Below, piece after piece: positions 16,617-27,326 of a stretch of 64,000 nt of DNA. Every line of letters starts with the position of its first letter. Positions within the stretch are counted from its first letter, which is position 1. The DNA comes from Gemmatimonas sp. (GTDB lineage: Bacteria; Gemmatimonadota; Gemmatimonadetes; Gemmatimonadales; Gemmatimonadaceae). Made by a program: the position numbers and the translations under genes. The DNA lies in contig JAAVWC010000006.1 of assembly GCA_023910675.1 (NCBI GenBank), positions 102,992-166,991 of the forward strand. The letters run 5' to 3'. Under the pieces are notes generated by a model that worked only from the letters and a program-made list of their open reading frames with translations, ran no database searches and was not told the DNA's origin.

Positions 16617-17225
16617 TTACTCGGTACCCGCCCCGTACGACCGCACATAGTCCACATCAAGGTGAAAGGGCCCGTCTTTTCCATCGACCATGTACAACCC
16701 GAGGCCGCGAATGCGCGCGACGTTGATGGGCGGCGCATTCACCGCCCGGCCGAAGATCGTGCTGCGGAGCGCACTGAATGGCACGCGCACCAGCGTCCAT
16801 TCGGCCGACGTCGCAAATGGCGCCCGCCTCGAGACGGTGCGACCGTACGCGCGCTCGCCATCATCGAGCTCCACCTCGAACTGACGGCCACTGCCGCGTA
16901 CGCGGAGCTCGATCCCCTGCTGACCGGTGAGGTCCACCGCGCGGAGTGCACGCACCGAGGTAAAGCCGCCCCCCTGCGTGACCAGCGTGCCCGTGAAGCG
17001 TAGCGTGCCCTGCTCGACGGCCACGAACCCCGCCGAACGGCCGCCCATGACGCCGTCGTTGACCACGTTCCACTCGGCCTCGTCGGCGCGGTCGAAGGTG
17101 AAGAGGGTGACCGGCGCTGACATAGGCAGAGGCTCCGTGGCGGGACGATGAGGGGTGGCGAGTGCGCCAACCGCCAGCAGCAGGGAGGGGAGGAGCAGGA
17201 GAAGAGCGCGCACCGCGGTATGCAT
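16617..17225 (-). CDS. CIA30-family exported protein
   Basis: 202 residues with an N-terminal hydrophobic segment (ALLLLLPSLLLAVGALA). The domain begins FTFDRADEAEWNVVNDGVMG and continues GGRSAGFV, QGGGFTSVRA and YGRTVSRRAPFAT, the characteristic pattern of the complex I intermediate-associated protein 30 (CIA30) beta-sandwich. In bacteria the role is unknown; the fold resembles carbohydrate-binding modules. It is followed on the same strand by an esterase-like lipoprotein gene. Confidence 0.85.
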   Translation of the reverse strand: MHTAVRALLLLLPSLLLAVGALATPHRPATEPLPMSAPVTLFTFDRADEAEWNVVNDGVMGGRSAGFVAVEQGTLRFTGTLVTQGGGFTSVRALRAVDLTGQQGIELRVRGSGRQFEVELDDGERAYGRTVSRRAPFATSAEWTLVRVPFSALRSTIFGRAVNAPPINVARIRGLGLYMVDGKDGPFHLDVDYVRSYGAGTE

Positions 17226-17300
17226 ACACCGAGAAAGCCGCGCTAGACGGACTGAGTTCCCCAGCCGCGAGGTTGCAGACCCATCACGGTGGCGTACTCA

Positions 17301-18257
17301 TCACCGCCCCCCGAACACCGCGCGGTAAAACGCAAAGTTCCGATCGCCGAGCGCCTCGAGGAGCGCCATCGTATCGTGCCCTACATTCGGCACCAGTGTG
17401 TACTCCTGCACGATCGCCAGTCGTGTGACATGCGCGCGAAATTCGTCGTTGGCCGGCAACGTGAAGTCGAGTTGTCCGACCACTTGGCGAAAACGCGTCA
17501 GCGCGCGCGATGTCCCGCGTATCGTAGCGGCATACTGTTCGGCCACCGTAAACGGGTTCTGCGCGACATAGTACGTCATGTCATCGCTGTACACGTCGCG
17601 CAGGATCTGCGCCCGTTCGGCGAGATTCCCCGTCGCGCGTGGCCCATTGAAGTCGAGATCGAGCGGGCCCGCGGCGAACATGCTCATCGCGCCGAACACC
17701 TCGGGGTAGCGCAGCCCCCATCGTGACGCGCCAAGCCCGCCCATGCTGAACCCTTCCAGCAACCGGCCGTCGCGCGTGGCCACAGTGCGAAAGGTCGCGT
17801 CGACATGCGGCACCAAGTCGCGCACCACCATGGACTCCATGGGGACGCGTCCGTCTTTGGAATCGGCCCACATGCTCGACGCCATACCGTTGGGGAACAC
17901 GACGAGCATGGGCGGAGTGCGTCCCGCGCTAATGGCGTCGTCGAAGTACGCCGTGAGAATGGCGATGCCCCCGAGTCCGCCCCCACTCCCGTGCAGCCAG
18001 TAGAGCACCGGAAAGCGTCTCGCCGGTTCGCTATCGTACTGCGGCGGCGTGTACACGTGATAACTCACGGTGGCGCGCGCGATCACACTGGAGAAGGTAC
18101 GATACTGCACGCGCGGCGCGCTGATGGCGGTGGTGGTCCACACGACGGGCGGCACCACCGATGGCACCGCGGGAGGCACGGGAGCGACCGGCGATGAAGC
18201 CGTCCCGGCGCTGCAGCCGGAGAGCGCGAGCAAGACGAGCAGGAGGGAGCGTCGCAC
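17301..18257 (-). CDS. Esterase D/Fes-type alpha/beta hydrolase lipoprotein
   Basis: 318 residues. The signal LLVLLALSGC is a lipobox, so the protein is probably anchored to a membrane facing the periplasm. The hydrolase part has FPVLYWLHGSGGG (oxyanion region), MLVVFPNG, and the nucleophile elbow GFSMGGLGASRWGLRYPEVF; a C-terminal His is seen in VPNVGHDTM. This is the putative-esterase family that includes acetyl-xylan esterases and mycolyl-transferase-like enzymes. The substrate is unknown. Confidence 0.88.
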   Translation of the reverse strand: MRRSLLLVLLALSGCSAGTASSPVAPVPPAVPSVVPPVVWTTTAISAPRVQYRTFSSVIARATVSYHVYTPPQYDSEPARRFPVLYWLHGSGGGLGGIAILTAYFDDAISAGRTPPMLVVFPNGMASSMWADSKDGRVPMESMVVRDLVPHVDATFRTVATRDGRLLEGFSMGGLGASRWGLRYPEVFGAMSMFAAGPLDLDFNGPRATGNLAERAQILRDVYSDDMTYYVAQNPFTVAEQYAATIRGTSRALTRFRQVVGQLDFTLPANDEFRAHVTRLAIVQEYTLVPNVGHDTMALLEALGDRNFAFYRAVFGGR

Positions 18258-18260
18258 CGC

Positions 18261-18800
18261 TTACAGTCCTATCGCCCGCAGCAGCTCCGGATACCGCGGA
18301 TGCGCGTGAAAGGCCGCGCAGAACATAGGCGACCGCGTCCAGAACGGCCCGGTGTTGTCAGACCGCGCCACGGACTCGATCGCGTAGTCGATCGCCTCAT
18401 CCATCCGGCCCAGTGTGTCGGCGGCAAGGGCCAGCACCATACACGACACCTGCTCCGTCTGCGCACGCGCCTGCAGCTCGGCGTAGATCGCCTCCGCGAG
18501 CTTCGGCTGTCCTCGTTGCAGGTAGGCGTTGGGCAAGGACGCGAGGACCCACGGGTTGCGCCCGATCACGGCGAACGCCGAGTTGGCAGCCGCGAGGGCA
18601 CCATCCGCGTCGCCGGAGAGCGTCAGGACGTAAGTACGGACGAACAACGGCAGAAACGCCTGCGGGTCCAACGCGCACGCGCGCTGCACTTCGGCCACGG
18701 CATCTGCCGGGCGTCCCGCCGCGAGCAGACACAGACTGTGTAGCGTCGCACAGTATACGCTTCGCGGGTCATCGGTGACCGCTCGCGACAGTGTCGCGAG
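18261..18800 (-). pseudogene. TPR tail of a Ser/Thr kinase-type gene (fragment)
   Basis: About 180 residues of TPR repeats: LAAGRPADAVAEVQRACALD, ANSAFAVIGRNPWVLASLPN, YLQRGQPKLAEAIYAELQA and LGRMDEAIDYAIESVA, ending in HPRYPELLRAIGL like the C-termini of local kinase-TPR proteins. The only start codons for this frame lie inside the BrnA gene, and no kinase part is present. The fragment starts three bases from the esterase gene. Confidence 0.7.
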
Positions 18801-18825
18801 TGTCACGAGCGACCGCTGCGGATGC

Positions 18826-19053
18826 TCACGACGCCCGCTTCTCGAGGCGTTCGGCGATCCACACCTTGATGATCGACTGCCGCGTGACGCCGAGTCTCGC
18901 GGCTTCCTGGTCGAGCGAGTCAATCATCCAGACGGGAAAGTCGACGTTCACGCGACGCGGTGCTTGCGTCGGGCGACGCGCAGTGGACAGATCGAGATCA
19001 TCCGTGATGTCGACCTCGCGGTCGAACTTGCGGTCAAAGTCCTTCGCCTTCAT
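18826..19053 (-). CDS. brnA: BrnA-like antitoxin (ribbon-helix-helix)
   Basis: 75 residues. The C-terminal half VNVDFPVWMIDSLDQEAARL and GVTRQSIIKVWIAERLEK is a CopG/RHH DNA-binding domain as in BrnA. The N-terminal DREVDITDDLDLS is the toxin-binding, acidic part. It overlaps the toxin gene upstream by 20 bases. It should neutralise BrnT and repress the operon. Confidence 0.85.
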   Translation of the reverse strand: MKAKDFDRKFDREVDITDDLDLSTARRPTQAPRRVNVDFPVWMIDSLDQEAARLGVTRQSIIKVWIAERLEKRAS

Positions 19054-19303
19054 ACAACGCCACCTCCTCAGCGCGCGCGCGGCGCACGGATATCAAACGG
19101 ACTCGATCATCACGATACGTGACCACCGCCGACCAGGCGACACCCGCGATGCGTCCCACGACCAGCCAACGTGGTTCATCGGTGGTCCTCGCCTGCACTT
19201 CGAACAGTCGATCGTCGCGCCACAGCGCCTGCGCGGCGTCGAAGTCGATGCCGTGCTTGGCGAAGTTGCTGGCGCTCTTGAGTGGGTCGAACTCAAACTG
19301 CAC
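19034..19303 (-). CDS. brnT: BrnT-like ribonuclease toxin
   Basis: 89 residues from GTG 19303, chosen because an aagggggt ribosome site sits just upstream; an ATG at 19345 would add 14 residues. The family motif QFEFDPLKSASNFAKHGIDF is present, followed by FDAAQALW and the C-terminal VRLISVRRARAEEVALYE. BrnT folds like RelE-type RNases and cleaves RNA; BrnA encoded next inhibits it. Confidence 0.85.
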   Translation of the reverse strand: MQFEFDPLKSASNFAKHGIDFDAAQALWRDDRLFEVQARTTDEPRWLVVGRIAGVAWSAVVTYRDDRVRLISVRRARAEEVALYEGEGL

Positions 19304-19441
19304 AAAACCCCCTTCTTTGGCATAAAAACTATACCTTTTTAACATCTAGTCAAGCGCCCCCCAGTGACAACCCCCTTCCATGCGGCTGCGCTTGGAGCGA
19401 CGATTCCATCCCGCCCCCACCCCCACAGCCACGTGCCTCTG

Positions 19442-22009
19442 ATGTCGGAGTCCACCCTCGCGCCGACCACCGGTCGCGCGACGCTCACGCTGCTCGCCCC
19501 CGTCTCGGGCGTTATCGTCCCCCTCGAGGACGTGCCCGATCCGGTCTTTGCCCAACGGCTCGCCGGTGATGGTCTCTCCATCGATCCGCTCGGGAGCGAA
19601 GTGCTTGCCCCCTGCGATGCCGTGGTGCGGCAGGTCCATCGCGCTTCCCACGCCGTGACCCTCGAGGCGTCCGGCCTCGAGATCGTCATCCACGTGGGAC
19701 TGGATACCGTGCTACTGCAGGGGGCCGGGTTCCACCCCGCCGTCAAAGCCGGCCAGCAGGTGCGCGCCGGCGACGTGCTCCTCCGTTTCGACATCGACGC
19801 CGTCGCTCGGCGCGCCCGATCACTTCTCACGGAAGTGGTCATCTCCAACATGGACCGCGTTGCCGCGCTGCGGCCGCGCTCGGGGATGGTGGTGGCGGGC
19901 CACGACGTGTTGTTCGAGGTCGAGCTCAAGGCCGACCCGAGCGCTCCCGCCGCACCGGCCGCCGCAGATTCGGCCATCTCCTCCGCCCCGGTCGTCGTGG
20001 GAGCGCGCACGGGCCTGCACGCGCGCCCCGCCGCGGTGGTCGCGGCCGCCGCTCGGCGTTTTGCCGCCGACCTCCGGCTGCACAAAGACGGGCAGGAAGC
20101 CAACGCGCGCAGTGTCGTCTCCATCATGGCCCTCGAAGTGGGCGGCGGAGACACCCTCACGGTGGTGGGACGCGGCAGCGACGCGGCTGAGGCCATTCAA
20201 GAGCTGGTCGCATTGCTCGCGACGGATCTCGATGCTGGCGCGGCGCACGGGAAACCCGCACACGGACAACCCGCGCCCGCGCGCCCCGCGCCGGTCACCC
20301 TCTCCACCACCGAGCCCGTCGCCGAAGGAGTGTTGCGCGGCGTCGCCGCGTCGCCTGGGCTGGCCATCGGGCAAGTCTTCCACTTGCGCCACGACGACGC
20401 GGTCGTCGAGCAGCGGGGCGCCGACCCGGCACAAGAACAGCGCGCGCTCGAGTCGGCGCTGAGCGCCGCGCATGTGCAGCTGGAAGGGTTACGCCAACAC
20501 CTCACCGAAGAGGCCGATGCCGACCACGCCGCCATCTTCGCGGCGCATCAGGAACTGCTCGAAGACCCGGAGGTGCTCGACCGCGCGGCCGCACAGGTGC
20601 GCGCGGGTGACTCGGCCGCGTGGGCCTGGCGTCAGGCCTACACCTCGCAAGCCGACCGGCTCTCCGCACTCTCCAATGCCGTCATGCGCGGACGCGCCAC
20701 CGACCTGCGCGATGTCGGGCGCCGCGTGCTGCAGCTCCTGGTTGGCGGCTCGGCGCCGGTGGACGTGCCCGCCGACTCCATCGTCGTGGCCGAAGACCTC
20801 ACTCCATCGGACACGGCGGCGCTCGACCGCACCAAGGTGCGCGCGCTCTGCACCACCATGGGGAGCGCCACGTCGCACGTGGCCATCCTCGCCCGCGGGC
20901 TGGGACTGCCGGCCGTAGCCGGCGTAGATCCCCGCATTCTTGCCGTGCCGGCGGGTACACGCGTGGTAGTCGACGGCGACCGCGGCACCGTGAACACCAC
21001 GCCAAGCGCCGACGACGAAAGCCGCCTCGTCGCGCGGCAGTCGTTGGACAGCGAACGCCGCGAGCGGGATCTCGCCGCGGCCATGGAGCCCGCGACCACC
21101 ACCGACGGACATCGCGTGGAGGTGGTGGCCAACATCGGCGCCGTGAGTGAAGGCGCGCGCGTCGCCGACGTCGGCGGCGAAGGAGTGGGGCTGCTCCGCA
21201 GCGAGTTCCTCTTCATGGACCGGCGCACGGCTCCGGATGCAGACGAACAGGCCAAGAGCTATCGCATCGTGGCCCGTGCGCTGGGGCCCGAGCGCATTCT
21301 TGTCATCCGCACGCTCGATGTGGGGGGCGACAAGCCACTGCCGTACCTCGATGTCGCCGCCGAACTGAATCCGTTTCTCGGTGAGCGAGGAGTACGCCTC
21401 ACACTGGCGCGTCCCGAACTGTTTCGCACGCAGGTACGCGCCATTCTGCGGGCGTCCGCGTCTGGCAAGGTGGCGATGATGTTCCCCATGATCGCCACGC
21501 TGGCGGAATGGCGCGCCGCGAAGGCGCTCGTGGAGCGTGAGCGTGAGGCACTGGGTGTGGCGCCCATTCCCGTGGGCATCATGGTGGAGATCCCCGCGGC
21601 GGCGCTCATTGCGGAGCAGTTCGCACGCGAGGCTGACTTCTTCTCGATTGGCACCAACGATCTCACGCAGTACACGATGGCCATGGATCGCACCAACCCG
21701 CGACTCGCGCCGCAGGTGGACGCGCTGCATCCGTCGGTGTTGCGGCTCATCGAGCGAACGGTTGCGGGCGCGCGCGCGCACGGGCGTTGGGTGGGAGTGT
21801 GTGGCGCGCTCGCAGGTGATCTGCACGCCGTGCCCATCCTCATCGGACTCGGCGTAGATGAACTCAGCGCCGACATCCCGCTGGTGCCGGCCGTCAAGGC
21901 GCGTGTGCGTTCGCTTTCGCTGGCCGAGTGCCAGGAGACGGCGCGCCTGGCCCTCGAGGCAGGCGATGGTGCAGAAGTGCGGGCGATCGTTACGCAGCGT
22001 CATTCATGA
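19442..22009 (+). CDS. PTS multiphosphoryl transfer protein (IIA-HPr-EI fusion)
   Basis: 855 residues from ATG 19442. Residues 10-165 are an EIIA-Glc type domain with both histidines ([20 protein letters not shown]). Residues 180-265 are HPr with the phosphorylated His in [10 protein letters not shown]. Residues 310-850 are enzyme I: the active His in [20 protein letters not shown], the PEP-binding [11 protein letters not shown], and the catalytic Cys in GVCGALAGD. It passes phosphate from PEP to the sugar permease encoded 28 bases downstream. Fusing three carriers means the pathway needs only one more protein. Confidence 0.93.
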   Translation: MSESTLAPTTGRATLTLLAPVSGVIVPLEDVPDPVFAQRLAGDGLSIDPLGSEVLAPCDAVVRQVHRASHAVTLEASGLEIVIHVGLDTVLLQGAGFHPAVKAGQQVRAGDVLLRFDIDAVARRARSLLTEVVISNMDRVAALRPRSGMVVAGHDVLFEVELKADPSAPAAPAAADSAISSAPVVVGARTGLHARPAAVVAAAARRFAADLRLHKDGQEANARSVVSIMALEVGGGDTLTVVGRGSDAAEAIQELVALLATDLDAGAAHGKPAHGQPAPARPAPVTLSTTEPVAEGVLRGVAASPGLAIGQVFHLRHDDAVVEQRGADPAQEQRALESALSAAHVQLEGLRQHLTEEADADHAAIFAAHQELLEDPEVLDRAAAQVRAGDSAAWAWRQAYTSQADRLSALSNAVMRGRATDLRDVGRRVLQLLVGGSAPVDVPADSIVVAEDLTPSDTAALDRTKVRALCTTMGSATSHVAILARGLGLPAVAGVDPRILAVPAGTRVVVDGDRGTVNTTPSADDESRLVARQSLDSERRERDLAAAMEPATTTDGHRVEVVANIGAVSEGARVADVGGEGVGLLRSEFLFMDRRTAPDADEQAKSYRIVARALGPERILVIRTLDVGGDKPLPYLDVAAELNPFLGERGVRLTLARPELFRTQVRAILRASASGKVAMMFPMIATLAEWRAAKALVEREREALGVAPIPVGIMVEIPAAALIAEQFAREADFFSIGTNDLTQYTMAMDRTNPRLAPQVDALHPSVLRLIERTVAGARAHGRWVGVCGALAGDLHAVPILIGLGVDELSADIPLVPAVKARVRSLSLAECQETARLALEAGDGAEVRAIVTQRHS

Positions 22010-22037
22010 CGCTGCTCTCCAACCGGAGTACATCCAG

Positions 22038-23846
22038 ATGAGTCAGGGTCGCGCCGCCTTCGGGTGGCTGCAGAAAATCGGCAAGTCGCTGATGCTCCCC
22101 GTGTCGGTGCTCCCGGCCGCGGGCATCTTGTTGGGCGTGGGTAGCGCCAAGTTCAGCATGTTGCCAGCCGCCATGTCGAGCGTGATGGCGCAGGCGGGTG
22201 GCGCCATCTTCGGCAACCTGCCGCTGATCTTCTCCATCGGCGTCGCGCTGGGTCTCACCGGCAACGATGGTGTGGCGTCACTGGCCGCCGTGGTGGGGTT
22301 CGCGGTCATGATTGCGACCATGGGCGTCATGGCCCCGTTGGTGGGCTATGAGCCCAAGCAGATCATGGGCATGCCGTCCATCGAGACGGGCGTGTTCGGC
22401 GGCATTCTCATCGGCACGATCGCGGCGCTGCTGTTCAATCGGTTCTATCGCATCACGCTGCCGTCGTATCTCGGCTTTTTTGCCGGCAAGCGATCGGTGC
22501 CCATTCTCACCGCGCTCGCCGCGGTGGTGACTGGCTTCGTGCTCAGCGTGGTGTGGCCGCCCATCGGTCATCAGATCGATGTGTTCTCGCACTGGGCCGC
22601 CAGCAGCAATCCCGCGTTGGCGTTCTCCGTGTACGGCGTCGTGGAGCGGTCACTCATTCCCTTCGGTCTGCATCACATCTGGAACGTGCCGTTCTTCTTC
22701 CAGGTGGGACAGTTCACCGATCCGGCCACGGGGCAGGTGCTCACCGGAGAGATCCCGCGCTTTGCGGCGGGCGATCCCACCGCGGGCTACCTCGCGGGCG
22801 GTTACCTCTTCAAGATGTGGGGACTTCCCGCCGCCGCACTCGCCATGTGGCGCACCGCGCGTCCGGAGAATCGCGCGAAGGTCGGTGGCATCATGATCTC
22901 GGCGGCGCTCACGTCGTTCCTTACGGGAATTACCGAGCCCATCGAATTCGCGTTCATGTTCGTCGCGCCGCTGCTGTATGCCATGCATGCGGCCCTGGCC
23001 GCCCTGGCGTACTTCGTGGCGGTAGAGCTGGGCATCCGGCACGGCACCACTTTCTCGCACGGGCTGATCGACTACATCGTCCTCTTCCCCAACTCCACCC
23101 GCGGGCTCTGGTTCCTTTGGCTCGGTCCCCTGTGGGCAGCGATGTACTTCGCGCTGTTCCGCACCATGATCCTCAAGCGCGACCTCAAGACGCCGGGGCG
23201 TGAAGTCGACGACAGTGCCGCGGTATCTGACGACGCGTCGAACGCGGATGTGGCTGCGGGCACGAGCACGGGCGTGGACACCAGTCTCGCGGCACAACTG
23301 GTGGCGGCCTTTGGCGGCGCCGACAACATCCGTAACCTCGACGCCTGCATCACTCGGTTGCGGGTGGACTTGCATGACGTCTCGCGCGCCAGTGCCGCCA
23401 CCCTCAAGGCGTTGGGCGCATCCGGCGTGATGCAGGTGGGCAATGGCATGCAAGCCATCTTCGGAACCCGGTCGGAGAACCTCAAGACCGACATGGAGGA
23501 GTACATGCGCGCCATGCCGGCGGCTGCTGCACGCGCACCCATTGTCGCATCGGCGGCCATCGCTGACGCACCAACGGTCGTCATCACCGACGGGCATCGT
23601 ACCCGCGCAGCCGCCATTACCGCCGCACTCGGCGGCACCGACAACATCGCCGAGTCCGACGCCGTGGCACTCACTCGTGTGCGCGTGGTGTTGCACGACG
23701 CGTCACGACTCAATGAGTCCGCACTCACGGCCGGCGGCGTGCGCGGTGTGATGCGCGTGGACGGTGGTGTTGTGCACCTCATCGTTGGCGAAGACGCCGC
23801 CGGCATCGCCGCAGCCATGTTGCCCTCCGTGTCAGCATCGCGGTGA
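22038..23846 (+). CDS. PTS glucose/GlcNAc-type permease IIC-IIB with a second, Cys-less IIB
   Basis: 602 residues. Residues 1-385 are a ten-helix IIC domain with [36 protein letters not shown] and the His-rich [13 protein letters not shown]. Residues 420-500 are IIB with the phosphorylated Cys in [16 protein letters not shown] second IIB-like domain (about 525-600) has [18 protein letters not shown], with Ala in place of Cys, so it cannot carry phosphate; it may be regulatory or structural. IIA and the general enzymes come from the upstream gene. The likely substrate is glucose, GlcNAc or a related sugar. Confidence 0.92.
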   Translation: MSQGRAAFGWLQKIGKSLMLPVSVLPAAGILLGVGSAKFSMLPAAMSSVMAQAGGAIFGNLPLIFSIGVALGLTGNDGVASLAAVVGFAVMIATMGVMAPLVGYEPKQIMGMPSIETGVFGGILIGTIAALLFNRFYRITLPSYLGFFAGKRSVPILTALAAVVTGFVLSVVWPPIGHQIDVFSHWAASSNPALAFSVYGVVERSLIPFGLHHIWNVPFFFQVGQFTDPATGQVLTGEIPRFAAGDPTAGYLAGGYLFKMWGLPAAALAMWRTARPENRAKVGGIMISAALTSFLTGITEPIEFAFMFVAPLLYAMHAALAALAYFVAVELGIRHGTTFSHGLIDYIVLFPNSTRGLWFLWLGPLWAAMYFALFRTMILKRDLKTPGREVDDSAAVSDDASNADVAAGTSTGVDTSLAAQLVAAFGGADNIRNLDACITRLRVDLHDVSRASAATLKALGASGVMQVGNGMQAIFGTRSENLKTDMEEYMRAMPAAAARAPIVASAAIADAPTVVITDGHRTRAAAITAALGGTDNIAESDAVALTRVRVVLHDASRLNESALTAGGVRGVMRVDGGVVHLIVGEDAAGIAAAMLPSVSASR

Positions 23847-24697
23847 GCAACACGCAACAGCAGCGCGCCGGGGACATCGGCGCCGACTCGCGCCGCCCTG
23901 TGCGCATGGTGTGTCTCGACGTAGACGGCACCATGCTCGGGGCATCCGGTATGGTGCGCGATGAAGTCTGGAACGCGGTGGAGATGGCGCGCCGTGCCCG
24001 TATTCATCTCACCATGTGCTCGGGGCGTCCAGGCTTTGGCGTCACGCGCGAGCTGGCGCACCGGGTGGACGCCACCGGATGGCACTGCTTTCAGAACGGG
24101 GCCAGCATCGTGCGGTTGCACGACGGGCATTCGCAGTCGGCGGTGCTGGACGACGACATCATCAAAATGCTCATCGCGCGCGCGCGCGAAAAGAATCGGC
24201 TGCTCGAACTCTATACCGACTCGGAGTACGTTACGGAAAGCGAGACACGCGTGGCACGCGTGCATGCCGAAGTGCTTGGCTTGCCCTATGCGCCGCAGCC
24301 GTACGAATCACTGTCGCCGCCCATCGTTCGCGCGCAGTGGATCGTGGCGCACCACGAGCTCGACGCTCTCGTCGCCGAACCGCACGACGGGTTGGAAATT
24401 TCTCCGGCGATGGGTCCGGCGCTCCCAGATCAGGTGTTCGTGAATCTCACGCGACGTGGCGTGGACAAGGGATATGCGCTGCGCGTGATCGCCGCCGAGT
24501 ATGGCGTAGCACTCGATGAAGTGATGTACGTTGGTGACGGCCTCAACGACACGCCGGCGCTCGGCATTGTGGGGTGGCCCGTGGCGATGGGCAACGCTGA
24601 GCCGGTGGCGAAGGCGTTGGCCGCGCACATCGTGGCCGACGTGGAGTCGGACGGCGTTGCCGAGGCGTTGGAAATGGCGATCGCCAGTCGTAGCTGA
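23843..24697 (+). CDS. HAD-superfamily Cof-type sugar phosphatase
   Basis: 284 residues from GTG 23843, overlapping the permease stop by four bases (GTGA). Motif I is [11 protein letters not shown], motif II is LTMCSGRP, and the late motif is [18 protein letters not shown], with [10 protein letters not shown] before it: the Cof/IIB pattern. It probably dephosphorylates sugar phosphates made by the PTS, relieving sugar-phosphate stress, or hydrolyses phosphorylated metabolites. Confidence 0.88.
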   Translation: MSNTQQQRAGDIGADSRRPVRMVCLDVDGTMLGASGMVRDEVWNAVEMARRARIHLTMCSGRPGFGVTRELAHRVDATGWHCFQNGASIVRLHDGHSQSAVLDDDIIKMLIARAREKNRLLELYTDSEYVTESETRVARVHAEVLGLPYAPQPYESLSPPIVRAQWIVAHHELDALVAEPHDGLEISPAMGPALPDQVFVNLTRRGVDKGYALRVIAAEYGVALDEVMYVGDGLNDTPALGIVGWPVAMGNAEPVAKALAAHIVADVESDGVAEALEMAIASRS

Positions 24698-24714
24698 CGT
24701 TCGCTAGGCGCTGG

Positions 24715-25809
24715 CTACGCGTTCGTGGGTGCCAGCTCCACCACGCGCCGCTCGCGCGCGGAGCGTTGCGCCGCTTCGATGACATCGAGCATGGCGATGG
24801 CCTCGTTTACTTGCACGGGCGGCGGCGCATCGCCGCGAATCGCGGCGGCGACACCCGAGTAGAACGCCGGATAGTTGCCGGGGAGTGATGGCACCGGCGC
24901 GCTCGCCGTCTCCGTGCCGAGCATGCCCCATCGCTCCGGCGGCTCCTGTCCCCACGCCGCGCTGCCCGGCTTCACTCCCGCCTTGAGCGCCGCCTCCTGC
25001 ACGTCGAGGCCCCACTTCACCAGCGACGCCGCAGATCCGCTCACGCGGAAGCGTGGCGTGGCCTGCGCCGCGAGCGCGCTGGCATACAAGTGTGACCGCA
25101 CGCCGCTCGCATGTGTGAGCGACACGAATACGTCGTCCTCTGCGGTCACGCCGGGCCGTCGTATATCCAACTCGGCGTACACCGAAACCACCGGGCCAAA
25201 GAGCAGCAGCGCCTGGTCGATGAGATGACTACCCAGATCGTAGAGCAGCCCACCGGCCACGCCCGGTTCGCCGGACTCACGCCAACTTCCCGTTGCCTGC
25301 GGACGCCAACGGTCGAATCGGCTCTCGAAACGATGCACCGTGCCGAACGCACCCTGCGCGAGCAACGCGCGCACCGTAAGGAAATCGCCATCCCACCGCC
25401 GATTCTGATAGGGAATCAGCAGCCGATTGGCAGCACGCGCCGCGTCGGCCGCGGCGCGCCCCTCGGCGGCGCTCACCGCGAACGGTTTGTCGACGACCGC
25501 GTGGATCCCGTGATCGAATGCCGCCAGTGCGAGCGGAGCATGACTGCGGTTCGGTGTGGCAATCACCACGAGGTCGATTTCGCTCGAGCGGCCCCACAAC
25601 TCCGCCGCGGAGGCGACGACGGTAACGCCGGGATAATCGCGCTGCGCCTGCGCGCGACGCCCGTCATCGCTCGTGATCACGACACTGAGCGTCATTCCCA
25701 GCGTCGTCGCAATGAGCGGCGCGTGAAAGTACGCCCCGCCGGGACCGAACCCGATGAGCGCGACGCGGACTATCGCACCACCCCGCTCTTGATCACCTGC
25801 TGGAACCAC
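24715..25809 (-). CDS. Gfo/Idh/MocA-family oxidoreductase
   Basis: About 364 residues. The N-terminal Rossmann motif is RVALIGFGPGGAYFHAPLI, then DLVVIATPNRSHAPLALAAF and VDKPFAVSAAEGRAAADAA, the family's cofactor and catalytic Lys region (EKP-like, here DKP). GGLLYDLGSHLIDQALLLFG is the second conserved segment. No ATG precedes the fold closely; GTG 25809 is the best start and overlaps the GH1 gene by 40 bases. Such enzymes oxidise or reduce sugars or inositols with NAD(P). Confidence 0.85.
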   Translation of the reverse strand: MVPAGDQERGGAIVRVALIGFGPGGAYFHAPLIATTLGMTLSVVITSDDGRRAQAQRDYPGVTVVASAAELWGRSSEIDLVVIATPNRSHAPLALAAFDHGIHAVVDKPFAVSAAEGRAAADAARAANRLLIPYQNRRWDGDFLTVRALLAQGAFGTVHRFESRFDRWRPQATGSWRESGEPGVAGGLLYDLGSHLIDQALLLFGPVVSVYAELDIRRPGVTAEDDVFVSLTHASGVRSHLYASALAAQATPRFRVSGSAASLVKWGLDVQEAALKAGVKPGSAAWGQEPPERWGMLGTETASAPVPSLPGNYPAFYSGVAAAIRGDAPPPVQVNEAIAMLDVIEAAQRSARERRVVELAPTNA

Positions 25810-27269
25810 CGGTAACTGAGCTTCGGCGTACGCTTCTGCGTGGCGTAATCCACGTGCACCAGGCCAAACCGCTTCGTGTAGCCTTCGGCCCACTCGAAGT
25901 TGTCCATCAGGCTCCACGGGAAGTAGCCGACCACGGGATACCCGTCGTCCACGGCGCGCTGCACCTGTCGCAAGTACTGACGCAGATACATCACGCGGTC
26001 AGTATCCTGCATCTCGCGCGTCGAGCTCACCGGTCCGCTATCTGCGCAGCCGTTCTCGCTGATGAAGATCGGCAACGCTTTTTGTCCGAGTGCATCGGTA
26101 ATCATGCGAATGCCCCAGTAGATCGACTCGGGCACCAGAGTGAGCCACGGGAGCGCCATGCGCGGGTAGCCTTCGAACGTGTCGAGCGTCTCGAAACCCG
26201 CGGGCGTGTTTGCGGCGCGCACGTACGTGCCGGTGTAGCAGTTGAAGCCGAGGGCGTCGAGCTTCTGGTGAATGAGCTCCATGTCACCGGCTTTCACGTC
26301 GGGCGCTTCGGCCCCCTGTTGGGCGAGCCAGTACGGGTCGTACTTGCCGGTGAGCAACGGCGTGATGATGGCCCCGTTGAAGTCGGTGCGTGTGAACGCC
26401 AAACGAGCGGCCTCAATGTGTTCCGGCGTTTCGATGACGGGCACGTACGGCGAGAAGTTCTCCGCAATGGCCACCGAACACGTGCCCTTCGCCGCCGCCC
26501 GAATGGCCTGACAGGCGTGTCCATGCGCCAGCAGCGCGTGATGAATGATCTGCAGCTGGTCTTTCTTGCGTGCCAGCGCGAGCCCTGGCGCATGCGGTGC
26601 CGTGTTGCCGACACCATACCCCACCACCGAGAACGTCAGGATCTCGTTGAGTGTCATCCAGTGCGTGACACGATCGCCAAGTCCGTTCACCATCGCGGTC
26701 GCGTAGTCGGCGAAGTCGTTCACGATCTCGCGGCTCTGCCATCCCTTGTACTTGTCCTGCAGCGCCTGCGGCAGATCCCAGTGGTAGAGCGTGGCGTGCG
26801 GCGTGATGCCGTGTGCGCGCAATTCGTCGCAGAGGCGCTTGTAGAAATCGACTCCCTTCTGGTTGACGGTGCCACGGCCGTCGGGAATGACGCGCGGCCA
26901 CGAGATGCTGAAGCGATAGTGCTTGACGCCGAGTTCGGCCATCAGCTCCACATCGTCTTTGTAGCGATGGTAGTGATCGCAGGCGACGTCGCCGGTATCG
27001 CCGTTGACGACTTTCCCCTTCGTGTGGCTGAACGTGTCCCAGATACTCGGCTTGCGTCCATCCTCGGCGGCAGCGCCTTCGAGTTGGTAGGCCGCCGTCG
27101 CAGCTCCCCACCAGAAGTTGGTCGGGAACGTCCGCGATGCCTTCTGCAGCGCGGCCTGCGGGTCACTTTCCGCGAGGTCAGCGCCTCGCTGTCCGTCGAG
27201 CAAACCGGGCAGGAGTTGGTTGGCGGTCGCGCCGAGTGCGGTGGCGGTGAGAAAGTGCCTGCGGTCCAT
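25770..27269 (-). CDS. Exported GH1 beta-glucosidase
   Basis: 499 residues from ATG 27269. It starts with a Tat-type signal (MDRRHFLTATALGA). The GH1 barrel begins FPTNFWWGAATAAYQLEGAA; the acid/base Glu is in WMTLNEILTFSVVGYG and the nucleophile Glu in LPIFISENGC. Substrates are beta-glucosides or related disaccharides; the product could feed the PTS encoded upstream. The frame is open to GTG 27326 but the added 19 residues resemble a kinase N-terminus, so the Tat start is preferred. Confidence 0.9.
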   Translation of the reverse strand: MDRRHFLTATALGATANQLLPGLLDGQRGADLAESDPQAALQKASRTFPTNFWWGAATAAYQLEGAAAEDGRKPSIWDTFSHTKGKVVNGDTGDVACDHYHRYKDDVELMAELGVKHYRFSISWPRVIPDGRGTVNQKGVDFYKRLCDELRAHGITPHATLYHWDLPQALQDKYKGWQSREIVNDFADYATAMVNGLGDRVTHWMTLNEILTFSVVGYGVGNTAPHAPGLALARKKDQLQIIHHALLAHGHACQAIRAAAKGTCSVAIAENFSPYVPVIETPEHIEAARLAFTRTDFNGAIITPLLTGKYDPYWLAQQGAEAPDVKAGDMELIHQKLDALGFNCYTGTYVRAANTPAGFETLDTFEGYPRMALPWLTLVPESIYWGIRMITDALGQKALPIFISENGCADSGPVSSTREMQDTDRVMYLRQYLRQVQRAVDDGYPVVGYFPWSLMDNFEWAEGYTKRFGLVHVDYATQKRTPKLSYRWFQQVIKSGVVR

Positions 27270-27326
27270 GGCGGTATAGCCGTCGCTCAGTGTGGTTTGC
27301 AATTGCGCGCGGAGTGTATCGCTCAC
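27270..27326 (-). other. Fossil kinase N-terminus fused in frame before the GH1 gene
   Basis: The 19 codons before the Tat signal read SDTLRAQLQTTLSDGYT, nearly the same as the start of the kinase at 29991 (TDLRAQLQNTLGEGYT). The stop of the Doc gene overlaps its GTG by four bases. It looks like a recombination scar that placed a kinase start and its ribosome site in front of the glucosidase. Confidence 0.65.

Noticed and set aside
18826..18923. N-terminal extension of the TPR fragment through the BrnA gene
   Set aside because: The added residues are Ser/Arg-rich and are the shadow of the antitoxin gene; TPR similarity starts only near 18800.
20489..22003. 504-residue minus-strand frame opposite the PTS protein
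   Set aside because: It is antisense to a fully recognisable IIA-HPr-EI protein and has no domain-like features.
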